A DNA stretch of 32,551 nt from Desulfobacteraceae bacterium (GCA_011389735.1 JAABTS010000059.1:1-32551); one strand, 5' to 3'; positions 24,755-32,219 are shown, numbered from the stretch's first letter. The notes: a model not told the origin generated them from the letters alone. Program-made: numbers and translations.

Positions 24755-26104
24755 ATGAAAACATCCGGAATTCTAAAAATTAAATGTCCCGAATGCCAGG
24801 CGGAGTATAGTATCCCGGAAAATAAAAAGCCGGCGAAGGCCGTGTCTCTAAAATGTAAAAAATGCGGCCATCGCATCCCGCTTTCCCAAAAACCTTCGAT
24901 CAGCGAACCCTCCACGGCAAAACAATCCGAAACCGTTCAAGCTGAAACAAACGAATCCGAAACCATTCATCTGATATGCGCCAAATGTAATCGAAAATAC
25001 CGGTTCCCGCCTTCGAAAATACCCAGGGGCGTGACATCCGTAAAATGCAAAATATGTAATCATCAGATGGCCGTCGGTCATCTGCTCCCGGACGCATCGT
25101 CCAAAAACAGGGAAACCTGCAAAAAATGCGGCTATCAGCGAACATTGAAGGACGACCGGCTTTATTCCAGAGAAAGCTGCCCTAAATGCGGCCTTTTGTA
25201 TTCAAAGGGAAAATTGTTCGAAGCAAAGAAGGGAATGAACGCGAATCCTGATTCGCACATAACGGACTCTGTTTTGGATACGGACGTTTTGGAGCCGTCG
25301 GCTTCCCAACGTTCGCCGTCAATGCTGAAACCGGTTTTGATCGGCATGGTTCTCCTGCTGGCGGCGGCCGGAGGATACCTGTTTTTTTTCAGTTCCAAAA
25401 CCGGTTTCGAAAACACGATTGGAATGAAATTTGTCTACATTCCGCCGGGGACCTTTATCATGGGAAGCCCGCCGGATGAAACCGGACGAGAACCGGACGA
25501 AACCCCGCACCGGGTTACGATTACAAAAGGTTTTTATATCCAGGCCACTGAAACCACTCAGGCGCAATGGCGGCGTCTTTCAGGCTATAAAGTATCCACG
25601 GACGGGGAACCATGCGAAAATTGCCCTGTAGTAAACCTCACATTCAAACATGTTCAGAATTTTATCGACCGCCTGAATCGACGGGAAGGGGGCGGAGGTT
25701 ATCGGCTTCCAACGGAAGCGGAATGGGAATACGCCTGCCGTTCCGGAACCGGCGCCGCCTTCAGTTTCGGCCGGAATCCGGAATTGATTGAAGAGTACGC
25801 CTGGTATGCTGAAAACTCGGATTCCCGAACCCATAAAGTCGCCCAAAAAAAGCCCAATCCCGCCGGCCTTTACGATATGCACGGAAATGCAGCGGAAATG
25901 TGTCTCGACTGGTACGGCCCTTACCCGGATGAAAACGTAATTGATCCTGCAGGCCCTTCGAAAGGCGACGCCAGGGTTTTGCGGGGCGGAAGCTGGTTTG
26001 ATAGACCCGAAAACATCCGGTCCGGAAGCCGGAGCAGCATGAAACCCGGTTATAAAAGCGTTCGTGTGGGATTCAGGCTTGTTGCCGAGCGCCCACCCGG
26101 CTGA
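24755..26104 (+). CDS. Zinc-ribbon, single-pass membrane protein with SUMF1/FGE-type domain
   Basis: The 449-residue protein has three N-terminal zinc ribbons: MJ0042-like IKCPECQAEYSIPENK...CKKCG (about 9-38), LICAKCNRKYRFPPSK...CKICN, and CKKCG...CPKCG. One membrane helix follows (about 196-214, GMVLLLAAAGGYLFFF), then an FGE-sulfatase domain: GMKFVYIPPGTFIMGS, RLPTEAEWEYACRSG, GLYDMHGNAAEMCLDWY, and RVLRGGSWFDRPENIRSGSR. The two active-site Cys of true formylglycine-generating enzyme are not at the expected C-terminal positions, so it is probably a binding or structural variant. A TTG at 24731 is a weaker start; ATG 24755 has AGGAAGG just upstream. The ribbons would be cytoplasmic and the SUMF1 domain periplasmic. 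Confidence 0.85.
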   Translation: MKTSGILKIKCPECQAEYSIPENKKPAKAVSLKCKKCGHRIPLSQKPSISEPSTAKQSETVQAETNESETIHLICAKCNRKYRFPPSKIPRGVTSVKCKICNHQMAVGHLLPDASSKNRETCKKCGYQRTLKDDRLYSRESCPKCGLLYSKGKLFEAKKGMNANPDSHITDSVLDTDVLEPSASQRSPSMLKPVLIGMVLLLAAAGGYLFFFSSKTGFENTIGMKFVYIPPGTFIMGSPPDETGREPDETPHRVTITKGFYIQATETTQAQWRRLSGYKVSTDGEPCENCPVVNLTFKHVQNFIDRLNRREGGGGYRLPTEAEWEYACRSGTGAAFSFGRNPELIEEYAWYAENSDSRTHKVAQKKPNPAGLYDMHGNAAEMCLDWYGPYPDENVIDPAGPSKGDARVLRGGSWFDRPENIRSGSRSSMKPGYKSVRVGFRLVAERPPG

Positions 26105-26285
26105 GGCTGTATCCGGACAGTTCCAGTTTTTTTCAAAAGGCTTTAGCGTTATCGCGCCAGGCTACACATAGGAAACAAACTCTATGCTTGATTTTACCCT
26201 CTTAAATTTTGAACCATTGTTCGAACAGCGCCTGGATTTGTGGGCGGAGTCTTTTTCAAGTAGCGCGGTTCCGCCGGTACTGGCC

Positions 26286-26352
26286 CGTATTCCGTATTGC
26301 GTCAAGAGGTGAATATTTCAATATTCACGATCTTGACACAACACGGAATACG
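26286..26352. repeat. Large imperfect palindrome
   Basis: The left arm CGTATTCCGTATTGCGTCAA then GAGGTGAATATT is the imperfect inverse of AATATTCACGATCTTGACAC then AACACGGAATACG, with a loop of 1-2 nt. The arms are about 32 bp with a few mismatches. No T-run follows on either side, so it does not look like a simple terminator. Confidence 0.8.
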
Positions 26353-26710
26353 AACCAAAATTCAGCGCAATATTGGGTGGTTTATTTCCAATAACTTCCG
26401 TAAGAGGTATATTGCCACAGCTATTCTTGCGAGAAATCTTCAAACACTCGGCAATATTGTAATCAAAAATCGGAGACAGGAAGAAGAGTCGGATGATCTG
26501 TTGATGCGATTGATCGTTTAAGGAACTTTTCCAACGTAACATTTTCCTCCATACAGGATAGGTGCGCCTTTTTGAAGGATTTTAGGGAGGAAGTTACCGC
26601 GATTTTAACTGTTAGGAGAAAAAATGAATTCTTGACACAAAAATTTTGGGCGTGATTGCTGTGCTGACCGTCACACATCCTCCAAAGGGTATTTTCCGGA
26701 CAGGCACTAA

Positions 26711-26731
26711 TTAAGAAATGAATGTTTTCAT
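26711..26731 (-). pseudogene. Six-codon frame behind an ideal ribosome-binding site (gene remnant?)
   Basis: Directly after the stop of the cohesin/TM gene, the minus strand reads AAGGAGGTGAT (26733-26743), a full match to the anti-16S tail, then ATG at correct spacing, but the frame ends after MKTFIS. Such a strong site suggests that a downstream gene of the operon once started here and was cut, or that a leader peptide is made. Which of the two cannot be told from sequence. Confidence 0.4.
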
Positions 26732-26747
26732 TATCACCTCCTTTTAA

Positions 26748-27896
26748 TTACTTGGTAAATCTTGCAAGACCATTTATTTTCTTTAAAGAATAAACCTGTA
26801 TTATTAAAATCAACATCTGAATCAGGGCGATACCGATCATTACAGCCATGATTGCATTATTCAACGGTTGTGAGCAGTTTGTGACTACTTGCCCATCATC
26901 CTTATTGTCCGGTTGTTTAACCTCCGGTTGCCCGGTTTCCGTTTCGGATTTGGCGACCTGGCCGTCAGTTGGTTGTTCCTCAGAAGTTTTATATACTAAC
27001 GTCAACTCACCCCTTTTAATTGTTGGCGAATTAGCGCTCCTGGTTTGAGGCGAAGCTTCCGGTAAATCTGCATTTGCTGACGTTTCTATCTCTGGTTCAA
27101 TCGCTTTTTGAACTTTTTTCACATCATTGCCGCCCCTGTTCCCGGGAACGAATCGATTCGTTTGTTGGGCGGAGCTATGAACCGGATAGGATTCATCAGC
27201 CGCTGGTAAAGACATGTCCTTTTCAACGGTTCTAATTGGCTCTCCGTGAGTAGATGTTCCCGCTCCGGCTGGTGTTTCTTCAACTGTTTCAACGCCGGGC
27301 CGCTGATCGATGGTTTGGATCACTTCCGGCGCGGGCGAATTCTCATTGCCGGTTTTTACCGCTCCGGCGTCATCTTTTTGATTTTTCGAATCCTCCCCGG
27401 TTGATTCGTCAATATAAACGAACCCTTCAGCGCCCCAGCCTTTAAGGTCATCGATCAGGTTAAAAAAGGACAGTTCGCAATTCCGCCGCTCAACACGAGT
27501 GAAGATCAAGCTTACCAGGGCGCCGCCGGTTCCAGGCGCAATCGCATGGCCGCCCACATCGAACCCCCCGATTCTAACCCGGCCGAAATCCACATTGTTC
27601 GCGCTGAAATTCGTAAATCCGGCTGTCAGTTCTCCCGGAATAAAACCGCTGTAAGATAATACTGTCGCATCATAACCCACTTCAAAGCCCAGGCTGTCCA
27701 CTTCGTTTGCGGCGTTTTGAACGAACACCGTAAACGTAATTTTATCGCCATCGACGGCGTATTGTTCGTCGAATGCGATGATCGACGCCGGGCTGGATGT
27801 TGCGACCAGGGATATTAGGGTTACTGTGAGCATGATGATCTTCCGTTTATATCTGTTTATGGTTTCCGTTTTCATTTTCATTCGCTTTATTTTCAT
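26748..27896 (-). CDS. Cohesin-domain surface protein with C-terminal membrane anchor
   Basis: The product of up to 382 residues has a signal sequence (basic KRKII then LTVTLISLVATSSPA), a cohesin-like beta-sandwich (about 39-165), a long low-complexity linker rich in Thr, Glu, Pro and Ser (about 170-345), and a C-terminal membrane helix (about 350-372, MAVMIGIALIQMLILIIQVY) followed by a basic tail KKINGLARFTK. Cohesin signatures include DSLGFEVGYDATVLSYSG and GRVRIGGFDVGG. The linker would lift the cohesin away from the membrane. Several in-frame ATGs lie in the first 22 codons (27896, 27881, 27875, 27833), and none has a strong ribosome site. It shares the N-terminal domain with the genes at 28109 and 30328. 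Confidence 0.75.
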   Translation of the reverse strand: MKIKRMKMKTETINRYKRKIIMLTVTLISLVATSSPASIIAFDEQYAVDGDKITFTVFVQNAANEVDSLGFEVGYDATVLSYSGFIPGELTAGFTNFSANNVDFGRVRIGGFDVGGHAIAPGTGGALVSLIFTRVERRNCELSFFNLIDDLKGWGAEGFVYIDESTGEDSKNQKDDAGAVKTGNENSPAPEVIQTIDQRPGVETVEETPAGAGTSTHGEPIRTVEKDMSLPAADESYPVHSSAQQTNRFVPGNRGGNDVKKVQKAIEPEIETSANADLPEASPQTRSANSPTIKRGELTLVYKTSEEQPTDGQVAKSETETGQPEVKQPDNKDDGQVVTNCSQPLNNAIMAVMIGIALIQMLILIIQVYSLKKINGLARFTK

Positions 27897-27954
27897 TTTA
27901 TGTGGATTTGGGTTGTGATCTTACAAATTATTTTTATTTTGCGTCATTTTTTTC

Positions 27955-28087
27955 TGAACCACGGATTTTCGCTGATTACACTGATTACGCGGATTGGGTC
28001 CGTGCAAGTTTATCGGTTTGCAACAATAATGGCAAAATCCCGGTACTAATCTGCGGAATCCGTGTAATCCGTGCGAATCTGCGGTTC
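27955..28087. repeat. Inverted repeat of ~40-bp arms between two cohesin-protein genes
   Basis: The left arm (27955-27995) runs TGAACCACGGATTTTCGCTG then ATTACACTGATTACGCGGATT. The right arm (28049-28087) is its imperfect inverse, ending GAATCTGCGGTTCA. Each arm is itself made of degenerate GATTACnC units. The spacer is about 53 bp. It would form a long hairpin in any transcript running from the dockerin gene into the anchor gene. Similar GATTACGCGGATT-type repeats are widespread in environmental bacterial genomes (general recollection, not checked). Confidence 0.8.
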
Positions 28088-28108
28088 AAACACTAAACGC
28101 AGGGAACA

Positions 28109-29599
28109 TTATATATCGAACTCGGATTTGGAAAGCTCCCTCATGATAAAAATCACTTCTTCCATGCCGATCCGTTTATTACCATTCACATCCGCATTGA
28201 GATCAATTTTTAAGCCGTCCACAGCAATACCCGAAAGAATTTGCAGCACTGTGATCGCGTCCGTCAAATCTACCCGCTGATCATAATACACATCACCGGG
28301 CATCGGTTTGACCTTAATTGTAATTGTGGCGGTAGTTGTACAAATGCCATCGCCGACAGCCACAGATATCGTGAATGACGGAGCAGCCTTGTAATCCAAA
28401 TCGCCCGCAACAATGATCAAACCGTTTTCCGCATTCAGATTGAAGATATTGTTCGGATCGCCGGACACCTTTGAATAAGTCAATGTATCACCGTCCGGAT
28501 CGTCAGCGATGATTGTTCCTACCGAAGCGCCTGTTATCTTGTTTTCCGCTATTGAAAACGTTTGTGCTGAGACAATCGGGCATTTATTGCCCGGCAAAAC
28601 TTCTGTAACATTTACAGTCACGATACAGTTGATGGCGCATTGGCCGTCTGATATTCCAACGGTTAAAGAATAACTCTGAATCGTATCATAATCCAGAGGC
28701 GCATTCACTGTAACGGCGCCTTCATTCGAAATTGAAAAAGCATCGCCTGTGTTTCCGGAAACCAATTGATATATGAGCGAATCATTGTCTTGATCCGACG
28801 CCGTTATCGCACCAACGGGCTGACCGGCAAGGGCGTCTTCGGAAACCGTAAATATTTGATCATCCGCATTCGGGCAGTCATTCATATCATTGATTTGGAT
28901 CGATATTGTTTGAGGCGTTGCATCGGCGCCGTCCGAAACTTCAACTGTGAGCTGGCAGGCGGACCGAGTTTCAAAATCCGGGGAGCTATTGACCGATATG
29001 ACGCCGCTTTCATCAACATTAAAATTTCCGTTGGGATCTCCTTCTATTATATTCCATGCCAACACATCATCGTTATCATCGTTTGCCTCGACAGTTCCCA
29101 CAATGACCCCGGAAGCACTGTTTTCATTTACGGCAAAAGATTGACCGGATGGAACCACCGGCGGCGTGGGGATGTCCTCGGGAAGCGGACAGTCGTCGAC
29201 GCAATTCGCGGGCGTGATTTGATAGCTCGCCTGCTGCAACACTTTGTTGAAAGTCAAAACCGCAATGCTTCCGCTCTGTCCCGCCGGAACCGGATTCACT
29301 GTGAATCCGGCCACGGTTATGCGCCCGGTTTCAGGTTCATTTACGTTGATAAATGAAAAGTCCTGAGTCAAATCGCCGCGCTCCCACTGATCCGCGTAGG
29401 CGACGGCATTATAGTCATAGTATACGTCAAGCCCGAATGAATCCATTTCCGGCGTATCGATATAATTGATGGTGAAAACCGCCTGGCCGTTCTGCTCGCT
29501 TTGATCGATCCGGATTGTCGAAGCGAACGTATTACCGCAAAAAATGATAAAAAATACAAGTGAAATAATCGATAGAAAGTTTCCTTTTTGAAATTGCAT
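28109..29599 (-). CDS. Secreted cohesin-cadherin-dockerin protein
   Basis: The 496-residue protein has a signal peptide (1-26, ending NTFA) and a cohesin-like domain (about 28-130, DSFGLDVYYDYNAVAYAD, GRITVAGFTV). Three cadherin-like repeats follow (about 152-240, 245-333, 345-430) with FxVxEN...VGTV...DDDxD and DxE/DY...V.VSDG patterns. The C-terminal dockerin (434-489) has two calcium-loop repeats: GDVYYDQRVDLTDAITVLQ and ADVNGNKRIGMEEVIFIM. The first loop has Tyr where Asn is usual; the second is regular. AAAGGAGGAAAGAG precedes the ATG. A cohesin-like and a dockerin domain in one polypeptide suggests that it can bridge surface proteins. Confidence 0.85.
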   Translation of the reverse strand: MQFQKGNFLSIISLVFFIIFCGNTFASTIRIDQSEQNGQAVFTINYIDTPEMDSFGLDVYYDYNAVAYADQWERGDLTQDFSFINVNEPETGRITVAGFTVNPVPAGQSGSIAVLTFNKVLQQASYQITPANCVDDCPLPEDIPTPPVVPSGQSFAVNENSASGVIVGTVEANDDNDDVLAWNIIEGDPNGNFNVDESGVISVNSSPDFETRSACQLTVEVSDGADATPQTISIQINDMNDCPNADDQIFTVSEDALAGQPVGAITASDQDNDSLIYQLVSGNTGDAFSISNEGAVTVNAPLDYDTIQSYSLTVGISDGQCAINCIVTVNVTEVLPGNKCPIVSAQTFSIAENKITGASVGTIIADDPDGDTLTYSKVSGDPNNIFNLNAENGLIIVAGDLDYKAAPSFTISVAVGDGICTTTATITIKVKPMPGDVYYDQRVDLTDAITVLQILSGIAVDGLKIDLNADVNGNKRIGMEEVIFIMRELSKSEFDI

Positions 29600-30014
29600 C
29601 TCTTTCCTCCTTTGAATGATACCAATTGATTGTTTAATATCGTTATATGTAGATCATGATATTTTCTTACAAAAAGTTTGGAAAAATTAAAAAAGGGCTT
29701 TAAAAAGAGTGGCTTCAGGGGATTTAAGAAGGACGAGAAAAATGTCAGAGTTTCTCCTTTAATTTGCGATGAAGAATTAACAAACAGGTTAAAAACGTCT
29801 CACCATCTTGCATCGACATCATAAAGACTAAAATGAGAGATGGGGTTGGTTCGAAAACCGGCCAATTATGTTTTCTCGGGTTGCTCTGGAGCGCCAAAGC
29901 CGAAGGCCGCTCTTCGTAAGTCGCGGGTTACAAACCCGCTCAGAGCAAGAGACCCGCTCAGAGGGGGTTTGCAACCCCCGGCTTACCCTGGCGGCGCTCC
30001 GGCCGATCTTAGAA
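29600..30014. other. Intergenic stretch: upstream region of the dockerin gene plus MITE
   Basis: 29600-29841 holds the presumed promoter region of the dockerin gene, with the shared TCTTACAA motif at 29665 and otherwise AT-rich sequence without a gene. The rest is the MITE at 29842-30022. Confidence 0.6.
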
Positions 30015-30022
30015 TCAAGCCC
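29842..30022. mobile_element. MITE, reverse-orientation copy, inserted in a toxin gene
   Basis: The 181-bp element begins GGGGTTGGTTCGAAAACCGG and ends with the inverse of GGGCTTGATTCTAAGATCGG. Read on the minus strand it matches 19528-19714 almost throughout (GGGGGTTGCAAACCCCC, CTCTGAGCGGGT units, GGGTTTGTAACCCGCG, GGCTTTGGCGCTCC), with one CTCTGAGCGGGT unit fewer and GCC added near the left end. Its 30022 end falls inside a vapC-like reading frame after ten codons. Confidence 0.9.
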
Positions 30023-30053
30023 GAAATGCATGAGTATCGAGAAGAATATTCAT
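30015..30053 (-). pseudogene. Truncated VapC/PIN-type toxin gene
   Basis: The ATG (30051-30053) overlaps the antitoxin stop as ATGA. The frame reads MNILLDTHAF, the usual opening of PIN-domain toxins with the first catalytic Asp (D6), then RA and a stop supplied by the MITE end. No continuation of a PIN domain is visible on the far side of the MITE, so the rest has been lost or displaced. It cannot make an active toxin. Confidence 0.75.
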
Positions 30054-30283
30054 TGTTCAAAAGAATCAATGATATCGTCCGGCAGCGGTTCAAAAAATTC
30101 CGGCGGAACTTTGAATTTGCCCTTAGCGGAGCCGGGAGTACGATAAGAAACCTTTTTTTGAAAAAGCACAATAATGGCTACAGGTTGACCGTGGCGGGCG
30201 ATAATAATTTCTTCGCCTTTTTCCACCGAAGCGATTAATTTGGAAAATTTTGATTTGGCTTCACCTATGCTTATCTGTTGCAT
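30050..30283 (-). CDS. Phd/YefM-family antitoxin (orphan)
   Basis: The 77-residue protein has the Phd/YefM DNA-binding start MQQISIGEAKSKFSKLIASVEKGEEIIIARHGQPVAIIV. Its C-terminal tail KVPPEFFEPLPDDIIDSFEQ is typical of the toxin-binding end of VapB-type antitoxins. ATG 30283 is preceded by AAAGGAG; the frame opens upstream at 30331, but that part is not family-like. Normally it would neutralise the PIN toxin encoded next to it and repress its own promoter. Here the toxin frame is broken after ten codons, so it is an orphan. Confidence 0.9.
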   Translation of the reverse strand: MQQISIGEAKSKFSKLIASVEKGEEIIIARHGQPVAIIVLFQKKVSYRTPGSAKGKFKVPPEFFEPLPDDIIDSFEQ

Positions 30284-30327
30284 GGCGTAACTCCTTTGAA
30301 TTTTAAAAATCAGACTAATAAACAGGG

Positions 30328-32016
30328 TCAATTAAAAGAAGCGGAAATAAAACATCCCCCGCTTCCGCCGCCGTCGTCATCGCGATTCAACGAGTCATCA
30401 GAAGAATCATTGTTACCCTCATCCACAGGAGGTTGAGGCTTTTCATTATATCCAGGCCCGGACGGGTCTCTTATAAACCCGTTTATTTCACCGTCATCAT
30501 CTCCGATATCCTTATCCATCATCGTCAAAGTGACAGATTTCCGGTCGTCACTGAAATCGGCGTGATCCGAATAGTCATACCAGCCTTTTGAATCGTATTT
30601 GTACCATTTTGCCTGAGCTGGGACCGCTTCGGAAAAATAAACGACCACTGAAGCCATTTCCTCGGAATCGACAACCTGAAATTTAAAATCGATCAAGCCG
30701 AACGGCAATTCATAGGGCTTGCCTGCTGTATCCGGAATAGTATCCGGTGAAATATATTCCAGAGTATTAACTTCATGGACGTTCGTGTCCCCTTTAAGGC
30801 CGATTTGCTTTAAGCCGTCCGCTGTCCGGACCGCTTTCATCCCGTCCTGGAAATTATCGGAAACGCCGTCATTATCCAGATCAACGCCATCGTCGACTTC
30901 CTGGACGTCTTTTATCCCGTTTCCATCGGCGTCATCGTCATTGCAGTCCGGAGTCCCATCGTTGTCGGAGTCCACATCCACAGCGCCACATCCGCAATTT
31001 CCCGGTTCTGTTTTTTTCGGATCATTGGGGCAGTTGTCATTACAATCGAGAGTTCCATCTTTATCCGTATCAATATCAGGGGTTCCGCATCCACATTCGC
31101 CGGGCTCTGTCTTGTCAGGATCGTCCGGACATAAATCATTACAGTCCGGTATTCCGTCGTTGTTTACATCCGTATCCGGAGCGCCGCATCCACACACGCC
31201 CGGTTCAATTTTATCCGGATCATTCGGACAGTTATCATTGCAATCAGGCGTCCCGTCATTATCCGAGTCCGTATCCGGAATTCCGCATCCACATACCCCC
31301 GGTTCCGTTTTATCAGAATCATTGGGACAATTATCACTACAATCTGGAATCCCGTCATCATCAGAGTCCGTATCCGCTGTTCCGCAGCCGCATTCTCCAG
31401 CTTCCGTTTTGTCCGCGTCATCGGGGCACTCATCATTACAATCCGGCGTTCCGTCGCCGTCCGAATCCGTATCCGGGACGCCGCAACCGCATTCGCCTGG
31501 TTCCGTCTTGTCCGGATCATTGGGGCAGCCGTTCATTTCGCAGTTTAACAGACCGCTTTTTGAATTCCAGCCTGAAACGTCATCTTTAAGTTCCGTGATT
31601 TGTAAATTTGAATTTACGCAATCAACGACTTGAAATGTCAACACAACCAGATCCCCTGTTTCACCGGCCGCAATTATATTGTTTCCGGATATGAATCCGC
31701 CGATCCTGATCCTCCCCGAACTGATTTCATTGGCGTCAAAAAAAGTGAAACGATTTGCGAGCGAAGATTTTTTGTAGCCTTTAAAATTCAACACGGCTGG
31801 ATCGTATGTAATATCCAAACCGAGCGAGGTGACGGAATTCGGCGCGGAATTGACTGAAACAGTAAACGATACAGTTGTTCCGGTTTCCGCATTCTGTTCG
31901 TCAATGGCGAGACTATCTGCCTGCGCCGACACAAAAGCGCCGTAGATTAAAAATGCCATTACAGTCAGAATAAGCGATTTAAATTTTGAATGTAACAGGA
32001 AATTCTTTTTCTTCAT
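30328..32016 (-). CDS. Cohesin/thrombospondin-3/choice-of-anchor-U secreted protein
   Basis: The 562-residue protein has a signal peptide (about 1-33, ending SAQA) and a cohesin-like domain (about 36-160, SLGLDITYDPAVLNFKG, GRIRIGGFISG). Six 33-residue calcium-binding thrombospondin type 3 repeats follow (164-361, unit CPNDPDKTEPGECGCG then a DTDSDxDGTPDCND loop). Next are further DxDxDG loops, a domain like 'choice-of-anchor U' (about 388-518, YISPDTIPDTAG, WYKYDSKGWYDYSDHADF), and a Gly/Asp-rich tail ending GGSGGCFISASFN. The tail resembles the CFI(A/S)TA motif that in related proteins is followed by a longer hydrophobic C-terminus, which is missing here. CAAGGAGGCAAA precedes the ATG. Confidence 0.82.
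   Translation of the reverse strand: MKKKNFLLHSKFKSLILTVMAFLIYGAFVSAQADSLAIDEQNAETGTTVSFTVSVNSAPNSVTSLGLDITYDPAVLNFKGYKKSSLANRFTFFDANEISSGRIRIGGFISGNNIIAAGETGDLVVLTFQVVDCVNSNLQITELKDDVSGWNSKSGLLNCEMNGCPNDPDKTEPGECGCGVPDTDSDGDGTPDCNDECPDDADKTEAGECGCGTADTDSDDDGIPDCSDNCPNDSDKTEPGVCGCGIPDTDSDNDGTPDCNDNCPNDPDKIEPGVCGCGAPDTDVNNDGIPDCNDLCPDDPDKTEPGECGCGTPDIDTDKDGTLDCNDNCPNDPKKTEPGNCGCGAVDVDSDNDGTPDCNDDDADGNGIKDVQEVDDGVDLDNDGVSDNFQDGMKAVRTADGLKQIGLKGDTNVHEVNTLEYISPDTIPDTAGKPYELPFGLIDFKFQVVDSEEMASVVVYFSEAVPAQAKWYKYDSKGWYDYSDHADFSDDRKSVTLTMMDKDIGDDDGEINGFIRDPSGPGYNEKPQPPVDEGNNDSSDDSLNRDDDGGGSGGCFISASFN
30934..31527. repeat. Six tandem 99-bp coding repeats
   Basis: These encode the six thrombospondin type 3 units of the secreted protein. 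Each unit is 33 codons, and codons for the Cys-Gly-Cys-Gly and Asp-rich parts are similar but not identical between units, so the array is not very recent. The long plus-strand open frame over this region (30719-31633) is a by-product of the repeat. Confidence 0.9.
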
Positions 32017-32087
32017 TTTGCCTCCTTGATAGCCTTTGAAAAATTTTATTCACTGTTTCTTATATATTATGAAACAATAACCCAAAT

Positions 32088-32096
32088 TCTTACAAG
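32088..32096 (-). promoter_or_regulatory. TTGTAAGA motif upstream of the TSP3/cohesin gene
   Basis: The minus strand reads CTTGTAAGA about 72 bp before the start. The same 8-mer (TTGTAAGA) stands upstream of the other two cohesin-domain genes, at 29665-29674 (66 bp) and 27919-27927 (23 bp from the first possible start). It could be a shared operator or promoter part; no sigma-70 boxes are obvious beside it. Confidence 0.35.
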
Positions 32097-32171
32097 ATAT
32101 TTTCAAAAGACAGATTTTTTTCATCAAAGGGCTGAAAAAAATAGAATGGACAAAGATGTCTTTACCGCGAA

Positions 32172-32208
32172 ATAAAAAAGGGGTTAGCGCCGTACACGCT
32201 AACCCCTT
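32172..32208 (-). terminator. Rho-independent terminator after the tRNA
   Basis: An 11-bp perfect stem AGGGGTTAGCG/CGCTAACCCCT with a 7-nt loop. On the minus strand it is followed by TTTTTTATTT. It lies about 12 bp downstream of the tRNA-like sequence and fits as its terminator. Confidence 0.85.
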
Positions 32209-32219
32209 GATATATAAAG

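Larger units (their letters stand above)
26105..26747. other. 643-bp gene-free region with a large hairpin
   Basis: No recognisable gene. Open frames are short and unlike known proteins on either strand. Base composition is more AT-rich than the flanking genes. It holds a 67-bp palindrome (26286-26352). The 9-mer TCCGGACAG occurs near both ends (about 26110 and 26693), which could mark the ends of a decayed insertion, but this is weak. The minus-strand six-codon frame at 26711-26731 lies at the right edge. Confidence 0.6.

Noticed and set aside
26184-26530. Transposase remnant in the gene-free region
   Set aside because: I tried all frames by eye and saw no transposase motif; the palindrome and AT-richness alone are not enough to call it.
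30719-31633. 304-residue plus-strand open frame rich in Ser, Pro and His
   Set aside because: It is the antisense of the six thrombospondin type 3 repeats; the periodicity comes from the real gene on the other strand.
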